Assembly: GCA_964435115.1 (NCBI GenBank)
Contig: CAYSYM010000010.1
Location: 1-64,000 of the forward strand
Direction: 5' to 3'
DNA from: CAYSYM01 sp964435115
Lineage (GTDB): Bacteria > Chloroflexota > UBA6077 > CF-72
DNA length: 64,000 nt
The notes under the pieces were generated by a model. That model made no database searches. It was not told where the DNA came from and was given only the letters and a program-made list of their open reading frames with translations. Made by a program: the position numbers and the translations under genes. This document shows positions 58,381-64,000 of the stretch, one piece after another (within the stretch, counting starts at the first letter, position 1; each line of letters begins with the position of its first letter).

Positions 58381-60705
58381 TCAGGCTGCGCGCGTGTCAG
58401 GCCGCGCCACCGCCTGGGCCAGCAGCGCGTCCGTCTCCGCCGGCGGCAGGGGCCGGGCGAAGAGGTAGCCCTGGCCCTGCTCGCAGCCCAGCTCCAGCAG
58501 CGCCGCCCGCTGGGTCGCGGTCTCGATTCCTTCCCCGGTTACGTCCAGCGCCAGGGTCCGGGCCAGGGCCACCAGGCTGCGGACGATCGCCGTGGCCTGA
58601 GTATCCTGGCCCAGGCCGTCCACGAACGAGCGGTCGATCTTCAGCATGTCGGCCGGGAAGCGCTTCAGGTAGCTGAGCGAGGCGTAGCCCGTGCCGAAGT
58701 CGTCGATGGCCAGGTGGACCCCCAGCGCCTTCAGTGCTGCCAGGGTGGCCGCCGTCACCCCCGTGTCCTGCAGCACCAGGCTCTCGGTGATCTCCAGCGT
58801 GAGCGTGCGCGGGTCCAGCCCGGTGGCTTCGAGCGTCCGAGCGACGTCCGCCACGAGCCGCGGGTGCTGGCACTGCCGGGGCGACAGGTTGACGCTCACC
58901 GTCAACGGCGGCTCGCTCGGGTAGCGCTCCTGCCAAACGCGCGCCTGGCAGCAGGCCTGCTCGAGCACCCATTGGCCGAGTGGCACGATCAGCCCGGTCT
59001 CTTCCGCCACCCCGATGAAGGCGGCGGGCGCCTGGAGGCCGTAGCCCGGCCGCTCCCAGCGCACCAGGGCCTCGACCCCGGTCACCCGACCATCCACGAG
59101 CGAGACGATCGGCTGGTAGTAGACGCGGAACTCACCGCGATCCAGCGCGTGGCGCAGGTCCGTCTCCAGCTCCAGCCGCTCGATTGCGTGGGCGCTCATG
59201 CTCGCGTCGAACACCGCGTAGCGCGCTTTGCCGCTGCTCTTGGCCCGGTAAAGCGCCAGGTCGGCGTCGCGCAGCAGGCTGTCGGGACGGTCACGGCGGG
59301 GTGTGCTCACCGCGATGCCGATACTCGCGCTCGTGTACACCTCCCGGCCTGCCAGGTCGACCGGGGCGCGCAGGGCCACCGCGATCCGCTCGGCGACTTC
59401 CACCGCGTCGGCCACCACGTGGACCTCGTCCAGGAGGACGGTGAACTCGTCCCCGCCAAAGCGCGCCACCGTGTCCTCGGCGCGCAGGCAGGCCGCCAGA
59501 CGGTCCCCGGCGGTGCGGAGCACGGTATCACCCACCTCGTGGCCGAGGCTATCGTTGACGACCTTGAAGTTGTCGAGGTCCAGGAAGAGCACCGCCACCC
59601 GCCCGTTGGCGCGGTCGGCCCGCGCCAGCGCCCGCTCGAGGCGGTCGAGGAACAGGGCCCGGTTCGGCAGGCCGGAGAGCGGATCGTGGAACGCCAGGCG
59701 CGTCAGCTCGCGCTCGAACGCCTTGTGCTCGGTCACGTCGCGGCAGGTGGCGACGAACCCGCCCACGCTCGGCTCGGCCAGCAGGTTGGTGACGATCACC
59801 TCGCAGGTGCGCCAGTCCCCCCGGGCGTCCCGCAAGCGCAGCTCGGTCGCCACCGTCTCGCGGGCCGCCCGCCGCGCCTGGTCGAGCAGGTCCTCGCCCG
59901 CGGCCCGGTCGTCGGGGTGCGCCAGGTCCAGCAGGCGGCCGCCGTCGAGCGCCGCCGGCGCGTAGCCCCATCGGCGGACGGCGGCCGGACTGTGGTAAGT
60001 GAGCCGCCCGCTCACGTCCAGGATGGCCATGACGTCCGAAGCGTGCTGGACGAGCGCGCGGAAGCGCTCCTCGCTCGCCCGCAGCGCCTGCTGCCCGGCG
60101 GCCAGCAGCGCCGCCGCCTGCTGCGCCCGCTCCGAGGACGCCATGAGCAGGCCGATCACTCCGACGGCGAGGCCGAGCGTCACGACGGCGCCGAGGTCAG
60201 TCAGGCTGTTCGCCCGGGCCACCTCCTCCTCAACCATCGCCCGAGCCTGCCCGATCTCCTGGAGCAGTGCCTCAAACGCCACGCTCTCCGACTCAGCCGC
60301 CGGCTGCTCAGCCGCCGCTGCCGCCGGGCCACCGGCCGGGAACGTGGCGGCGTGCGCCGCCTGGAAGCGGCGCAGCGCGTCCGCCACCTGGCTCGGCGCA
60401 TCCCCGTGGTCCAGCCGCCCCCACGCCTCCAGCGCCTGGGCCAGCTCGCGGTCAAGCTCGGCCATGCCCGCCGGGTCCGTGGCCGGGGGCGCCGCCTGCA
60501 GGTGGGTCGCGTGCAGCCGTGTGGCCAGCGTCTCCAGGCGCGCCAGCCATACCTCCGCCTGCCGCTGGCTGTCGGCGCTGTGGTGGAAGGCGACCACCGT
60601 GCCCACCGCCGCCATGGAGCCGACCAGCAGCGCGGCGAACATCCAGTACACGACCGAGCGCGCCCACACGCGCTCGAGGAGGACCGGATCGCGCACGTCT
60701 TTCAC
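58381..60705 (-). CDS. Membrane PAS-GGDEF-EAL c-di-GMP enzyme
   Basis: From GTG 60705 (after caggggggt) there are 774 residues. A membrane helix (about 14-38), an outside helical sensor region (40-165), a second helix (175-195) and a PAS domain (215-330) precede GGDEF and EAL domains. GGDEF is intact (RFGGDEFTVLL) with an RAED I-site five residues upstream. EAL has EALVRW, NLSPRQ, ITES, DDFGTGYASL, KIDRSF and GEGIE, all catalytic positions. It could make or degrade c-di-GMP. It is first in the eight-gene operon and so probably sets the signal for the MshEN-GT2 synthase. Confidence 0.92.
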   Translation of the reverse strand: MKDVRDPVLLERVWARSVVYWMFAALLVGSMAAVGTVVAFHHSADSQRQAEVWLARLETLATRLHATHLQAAPPATDPAGMAELDRELAQALEAWGRLDHGDAPSQVADALRRFQAAHAATFPAGGPAAAAAEQPAAESESVAFEALLQEIGQARAMVEEEVARANSLTDLGAVVTLGLAVGVIGLLMASSERAQQAAALLAAGQQALRASEERFRALVQHASDVMAILDVSGRLTYHSPAAVRRWGYAPAALDGGRLLDLAHPDDRAAGEDLLDQARRAARETVATELRLRDARGDWRTCEVIVTNLLAEPSVGGFVATCRDVTEHKAFERELTRLAFHDPLSGLPNRALFLDRLERALARADRANGRVAVLFLDLDNFKVVNDSLGHEVGDTVLRTAGDRLAACLRAEDTVARFGGDEFTVLLDEVHVVADAVEVAERIAVALRAPVDLAGREVYTSASIGIAVSTPRRDRPDSLLRDADLALYRAKSSGKARYAVFDASMSAHAIERLELETDLRHALDRGEFRVYYQPIVSLVDGRVTGVEALVRWERPGYGLQAPAAFIGVAEETGLIVPLGQWVLEQACCQARVWQERYPSEPPLTVSVNLSPRQCQHPRLVADVARTLEATGLDPRTLTLEITESLVLQDTGVTAATLAALKALGVHLAIDDFGTGYASLSYLKRFPADMLKIDRSFVDGLGQDTQATAIVRSLVALARTLALDVTGEGIETATQRAALLELGCEQGQGYLFARPLPPAETDALLAQAVARPDTRAA

Positions 60706-61025
60706 CCGAACACCCCCCTGCCACTCCAACCCCGGCGAGCGCCAGAGCCGCGCCCAGCCCGTGCCGGCCGTCCCGAGTGCGCGCCGGGCTGCCCCCCGGC
60801 CGAGCGCGTCTGCTCGCCGGCCGAGGGCGAAAGTCCCGGACGCGGCCACAACGGGTGCATGGATGGGTGGGGCGCACCACCCCGGGCGCAGGTCGAGTAT
60901 CGGCCGGCCGGCGGGCGCCCTTGAAGGGCCGGGTGTACCCACGACGCGGCCCGAACGGACCGCGCGGCGGGGGTCGGGTGCGGGGGGACGTTCCAGCCTC
61001 GGGACGATCTCCCGGTCCACCCCTC
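60706..61025. other. 320-base leader region of the exopolysaccharide operon
   Basis: No gene is seen. On the minus strand the leader is GC-rich with a repeated ctcggccgg and inverted cggccg/cggccg segments (60797-60827). I looked for a GEMM-type c-di-GMP riboswitch and did not find its conserved cores. The promoter could not be placed. Confidence 0.4.
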
Positions 61026-61742
61026 CTACTGCAGCGTCTCGCCCGGCTGCAGGGCCACGACCTCGATATCGCTCCCGACCAGCTCCTGGCGGAGCTGGTC
61101 GGGCGTGCCGGCGAGGACCGGGAACGTCCCGTAGTGCATGGGGAGCACCGCCTGGACGCCCAGGAGCCTGGCGGCGTGCGCGGCCTCGTACGGGCCCATG
61201 GTGAAGTGGCCGCCGATCGGCAAGAGGGCGAGCCGCGGCCGGTACAGCTCGCCGATCAGCCGCATGTCGGCATGCACGTTCGTGTCGCCGGCGTGGTAGA
61301 GGCTGAAGCCGTTGTCGAACCGCAGGACGAAGCCGACCGGCTCCCCGCCGGGGACGATCCCGGACTCGCCCGTGATGCCTGAGCTGTGCTGCGCGTGCAC
61401 CATGGTGGCCCGCAGCCCATCGAGGGTGACGGTGCCGCCCTTGTTCATGCCGATCGTCTGGGCCTCCGGCACGCCCTGGCGCTGCAGGTGGACCGAGATC
61501 TCGAAGATACACACCACTCTGGCGCCGCGGTCCTTCGCGATCCGCACGGTGTTGCCCAGGTGGTCGAAGTGGCCGTGCGTCACCAGCACCGTGTCGACGC
61601 GGTCAATGCTCCTGGCCCGCGGCGGCGCCTTGGGATTCTCCAGCCAGGGGTCGATCAGCACCACGCGGCCGTCGGGGGTGCCAATCTGGAACGCGGCGTG
61701 GCCCAGCCACGTCACTGACACGCCATTACGCAGCTCCATCAT
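61026..61742 (-). CDS. UPF0173 metal-dependent hydrolase
   Basis: The 238-residue protein has a metallo-beta-lactamase fold with the metal motif THGHFDHLGN, downstream His in VHAQHSSG, LYHAGDTNVHADM and LPMHYGTF. This matches the UPF0173/YtkL family, whose substrate is not settled. ATG 61742 follows aggaggga. A TAGACT box about 80 bases upstream could be its -10. Confidence 0.9.
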   Translation of the reverse strand: MMELRNGVSVTWLGHAAFQIGTPDGRVVLIDPWLENPKAPPRARSIDRVDTVLVTHGHFDHLGNTVRIAKDRGARVVCIFEISVHLQRQGVPEAQTIGMNKGGTVTLDGLRATMVHAQHSSGITGESGIVPGGEPVGFVLRFDNGFSLYHAGDTNVHADMRLIGELYRPRLALLPIGGHFTMGPYEAAHAARLLGVQAVLPMHYGTFPVLAGTPDQLRQELVGSDIEVVALQPGETLQ

Positions 61743-61875
61743 GTCGTCCCTCCTGCGTCTCGCGTCTTCGGCGTGCCCGCCGGGCGACCGCGGCGTCCGC
61801 CAGGCCAGCCGAACGAGCCGCTCCGCGCCGTAGTCTACGCCCCTCGCGCTCCCCGGCCCCGCGCCAGGCCCCGAG

Positions 61876-61908
61876 GTTGGGTACCTGGGTACTGGGTGTT
61901 AGGTGTGA
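61876..61908. repeat. Half copy of the GGGTGCTGGG-type repeat
   Basis: The minus strand of this stretch reads acacctaacacccagtaccc and then aggtaccc, close to the right arms of the copies before rplC and rpsZ. It lies downstream of rpsU. No opposite arm is visible, apart from the internal ggtacc palindrome. Confidence 0.4.
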
Positions 61909-61937
61909 TCGCGGGAAGCGCAGCCGCGACGCGCCGC

Positions 61938-62144
61938 CTAACGCGGCGGCAGCCGTCGGGGCCGACTCGACTTGCGACTGCGGCGGCGAGCCGCGGCCTT
62001 GGCCTTCTCCCGTGCGACTTCGCCGGTGCTCTTGAAGTATCGCTTGCGCTTGTACTCGCGGAGGATGCCGGCCTTGTCGACGCCGGTCTTGAAGCGCCGC
62101 AGGAGCTGATCGAAAGACTCGCCGTCGCGCGGCTCGACGTGCAC
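61938..62144 (-). CDS. rpsU: 30S ribosomal protein S21
   Basis: S21 sits near the mRNA exit site and aids initiation. GTG 62144 follows ggaga. The 68 residues show ESFDQLLRRFKTGVDKAGILREYKRKRYF, the family core, and a basic tail. The GTG overlaps the end of the upstream gene. Confidence 0.92.
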   Translation of the reverse strand: MHVEPRDGESFDQLLRRFKTGVDKAGILREYKRKRYFKSTGEVAREKAKAAARRRSRKSSRPRRLPPR

Positions 62145-62434
62145 TACGGTCTCCTGTCCAGCACGAGCGCCCGCTCAGCCTCTGCCAGTTCCCGTGCAGC
62201 CCGGCGATAGGCGCGCAGAGCATCGGGCGAGGGCTCCTCGCGCGCGACGCGGTCGGCCTCGTCGCGCAGGGCGCGCAGGTTGGTCACGTACGACTCCAGG
62301 GCCGAACCGGACCACGTTGCCAGCAGGCGCTGGGCATTCGCGTCGAGCGCGGCTTGCGCCGCGCCCTGGTCGCGCCGATCGCCGCCCCGCGGCCCTCTGA
62401 ACGCAGGCCTGCGCCGCTGTTGCCGGCGCGCCAC
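62144..62434 (-). CDS. Small helical protein upstream of rpsU
   Basis: GTG 62434 directly follows the stop of the upstream gene. The 96 residues have a basic N-terminus (RRQQRRRPAFRGPRGG) and then predicted helices (ALDANAQRLLATWSGSALESYVTNL; DALRAYRRAARELAEAERAL). No family is recognised. Coupling with rpsU suggests a translation-related role (inference). Confidence 0.6.
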   Translation of the reverse strand: MARRQQRRRPAFRGPRGGDRRDQGAAQAALDANAQRLLATWSGSALESYVTNLRALRDEADRVAREEPSPDALRAYRRAARELAEAERALVLDRRP

Positions 62435-62761
62435 CTACGAGCGCTCCCGTCCGCCAGCGTGGGCGCTCCGCTGCTGAAAGCAGTCAGAGCAATAGACCGG
62501 TTTCTCTCCAGTGGGCTGGAAAGGTACCCGTGCCTCGCGTCCGCAGGCGGCGCACGTGGCCGAAAACATCTCGCGCGGGCCTCCGCGGCCACCGCCGTAC
62601 GAGGACCCGCCGCCCCGCTCGGCCTTGCGAGCCGCGCGGCAGTCCGGACACCGGCTCGGCGGGTTGTTCAGTCCGCGGCTCGCATAGAACTCCTGCTCGC
62701 CGCTCGTGAAAGTAAATGCCTGGCCGCAGTCGCGGCAGGTGAGCGTGGTGTCAGCCGACAT
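62435..62761 (-). CDS. Double zinc-ribbon (zf-trcl-like) protein
   Basis: ATG 62761 (MSADTTLTCRDCG) gives 108 residues. The first module is CRDCGQAFTFTSGEQEFYASRGL...CPDCRAARK, the CxxC-x17-type ribbon. The second module is CAACGREARVPFQPTGEKPVYCSDCF. A Gly-rich linker joins them. Such proteins occur beside S21 and cold-shock genes. The longer upstream frame adds non-conserved residues. Confidence 0.8.
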   Translation of the reverse strand: MSADTTLTCRDCGQAFTFTSGEQEFYASRGLNNPPSRCPDCRAARKAERGGGSSYGGGRGGPREMFSATCAACGREARVPFQPTGEKPVYCSDCFQQRSAHAGGRERS

Positions 62762-62973
62762 TCGTGGACGGCTCCCTTCAAGCTTGGGCGCACCTTGCTG
62801 GAACGGCGCTGCCCGAATAGACCGGGCTCCGTCAACACGAGGGAGGTTGTACGAAGTGCAGGTATGGAACGAGCCAGCGGCGGAAGTGTACCACAGGCGC
62901 GCGCCGGCTCCGGGCACACCCCTCGCCGCGCGGGGAGGCGGGAGGGAGTAAACGTCCTGCGTCCTGGTCGGGG

Positions 62974-63750
62974 CTACCGCCGCAGGTGCCTATCGAGGAA
63001 GGCAAACACCTTGTTCCAGCCGTCCATCGCCTGCTGCTGTCGGTAGGCGGGGCGGTCGTAGTAGAAGAAGCCGTGGCCGGCGCCGTCGTAGCGATGGAAC
63101 TCGTAGGGCTTGCCGAGGCGCTTGAGCTCTGACTCGAGCTCGTCGACCTGCTCTGGCGAAGGCGCCTGGTCGTCGTTGCCGAAGATGCCCAGGACCGGCG
63201 CGCGGAGATCCTTCGTCAGGTCGATGGGCGCGACCGGCGTGCGTAGGTTCAACTCCTCAGGCTTCATCGAGACACGGCCGCCCCACAGGTCGACGACAGC
63301 GTCGACCTCGGCGGGCTCGCTGCAGGCGGTGAGGTAGGCGTGGCGTCCGCCCGAGCACGAGCCGAAGATGCCGACCTTCCCGTTGCTCGTCGGGAGCGAT
63401 CGCAGGTAGCGCGCGGCCGCGGCGCTGTCGGCTAGCACGTCCGCGTCGGGCATGCCGCCCGCCGCACGCACCTGGGCGGCGATGTCGTCCGGCGCCCCAT
63501 GGCCCACCCGACAGTACAGGTCGGGTGCGATGACGGTGGAGCCGTGGCGGGCGAGGCGCCCGGCCGTCTCGCGGTAGAACTCGTCCCATCCGGGCAGGTG
63601 ATGAACGAGCACGATGCCCGGAAAGGGTCCGGCTCCCATCGGCCGGGCGAGATACGCGTGGGTCAGGCCACCATTCTTGCCGGGGTAGGTCGTCACCTCG
63701 GCCAGGATGCCCTCATACGCCTGCGTGTCAAACTCGTTCCACAGCGCCAT
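62974..63750 (-). CDS. Dienelactone hydrolase family protein
   Basis: The 258 residues have a Cys nucleophile in GIFGSCSGGRHAYL, Asp in FGNDDQAPS and His in GAGHGFFYYDRPAY, the DLH triad. PGIVLVHHLPGWDEFYRETAGRLARHG is the usual early strand-loop. The substrate is unknown. ATG 63750 follows a gggaga-rich leader. Confidence 0.9.
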   Translation of the reverse strand: MALWNEFDTQAYEGILAEVTTYPGKNGGLTHAYLARPMGAGPFPGIVLVHHLPGWDEFYRETAGRLARHGSTVIAPDLYCRVGHGAPDDIAAQVRAAGGMPDADVLADSAAAARYLRSLPTSNGKVGIFGSCSGGRHAYLTACSEPAEVDAVVDLWGGRVSMKPEELNLRTPVAPIDLTKDLRAPVLGIFGNDDQAPSPEQVDELESELKRLGKPYEFHRYDGAGHGFFYYDRPAYRQQQAMDGWNKVFAFLDRHLRR

Positions 63751-63788
63751 AGGCTGCTGCTCTCCCTGTGTTGTGTGTCAGGCGGCGA

Positions 63789-64000
63789 CTATTCCGCGAC
63801 ACCGCTCTGCTCGGCCGCCTCGATGGCCACCTGGAGCGTCTGCACCAGGGCCCTGGCAGAGCCGAGGTTCATCTCCACCGCGACCCGTGCCGCGGCCCCC
63901 AGGGTCGGATTGACGAAGTCCAGGAGCACGGCGTGCTCGAACGGCGCGTGGAAGGGATGGTCGTAACCGACGCTTGCCCGGGTCACCGGAAACCAGCCGT
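63789..64000 (-). CDS. Uncharacterised conserved protein (5' end beyond window)
   Basis: The frame is open to the right edge: codons before the GTG at 63986 read GWF-P, continuing VTRASVGYDHPFHAPFEHAV and then LLDFVNPTLGAAARVAVEM. The style resembles the DUF6295-type proteins, but this is from memory and not certain. The C-terminus is an amphipathic helix (ALVQTLQVAIEAAEQSG). It lies 38 bases before the dienelactone hydrolase gene. Confidence 0.55.
   Translation of the reverse strand, partial: GWFPVTRASVGYDHPFHAPFEHAVLLDFVNPTLGAAARVAVEMNLGSARALVQTLQVAIEAAEQSGVAE

Noticed and set aside
57970..60924. A 984-codon plus-strand frame opposite the GGDEF-EAL gene
   Set aside because: The minus strand carries intact PAS, GGDEF and EAL motifs; the plus frame is its shadow.
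60706..61025. c-di-GMP riboswitch upstream of the GGDEF-EAL gene
   Set aside because: The conserved GEMM-I and GEMM-II core segments were not found on the minus strand.

Overview
The window is a GC-rich bacterial chromosome segment, nearly all coding, with frequent GTG and TTG starts. It carries one long plus-strand ribosomal-protein operon, a V/A-type ATPase operon and a minus-strand rpsU. The gene order, the zinc-type S14/L36/S4 proteins, the S21 gene, the V-ATPase and the high GC suggest a Chloroflexota-like (Thermomicrobia-type) organism. That placement is inference; no 16S rRNA gene is present.

Region 1 (1-22450, plus strand): the 3' part of tuf, then rpsJ-rplCDWB-rpsS-rplV-rpsC-rplP-rpmC-rpsQ-rplNXE-rpsZ-rpsH-rplFR-rpsE-rpmD-rplO-secY, a 318-base leader, rpmJ-rpsMKD-rpoA-rplQ-truA-rplM-rpsI, then rpsP-khpA-rimM-recO-dnaX. 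The adk, map and infA genes often found between secY and rpmJ are absent; a promoter-like site and a perfect 30-base palindrome stand there instead. Several junctions hold odd DNA: a 40-base direct repeat with a 35-codon ORF between rpsS and rplV, hairpin repeats before rplC and rpsZ, and a 33-codon ORF before rpsD.

Region 2 (22544-24572): a tRNA-Gly(CCC) gene with its own promoter. Its 3' half plus 15 flanking bases is repeated 1.9 kb downstream. The two copies bracket a RES-type toxin-antitoxin pair and a decayed gene, which looks like a small island inserted in the tRNA gene.

Region 3 (24593-36142): a stress and homeostasis neighbourhood with a KimA-like potassium transporter, an orphan TupA lipoprotein, tandem universal stress protein, HPF-like ribosome hibernation factor, bacterial eRF1-like (baeRF) protein, a remnant resembling the start of PEP synthase, alpha/beta hydrolase, DoxX, flavodoxin, phosphoribosyltransferase and a CapA-like protein.

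Region 4 (36171-44914, plus strand): a complete V/A-type ATPase operon in the order G/H-I-K-E-C-F-A-B-D.

Region 5 (44911-48269): a hypothetical membrane protein, a TPR protein and a small zinc-ribbon protein, ending in a degenerate GGDEF protein that is the last gene of the next operon.

Region 6 (47349-60705, minus strand): an eight-gene, tightly packed operon that I consider the most interesting system here. It runs PAS-GGDEF-EAL protein, coiled-coil protein, small membrane protein, a 1150-residue fusion of about five GspE-N/MshEN-like units to a processive GT2 synthase, two GT-C glycosyltransferases, a BcsB-like protein and the degenerate GGDEF protein. It reads as a c-di-GMP-controlled exopolysaccharide synthesis and export machine without PilZ or BcsC.

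Region 7 (61026-64000, minus strand): a UPF0173 hydrolase, rpsU with two small partners, a dienelactone hydrolase and the end of an uncharacterised gene. A composite inverted-repeat element (motif GCGCTTCGCGC plus arms like GGCGAAGCACGTSGGCC) occurs four times, at 17.5, 32.2, 42.7 and 57.4 kb, sometimes inside coding sequence.
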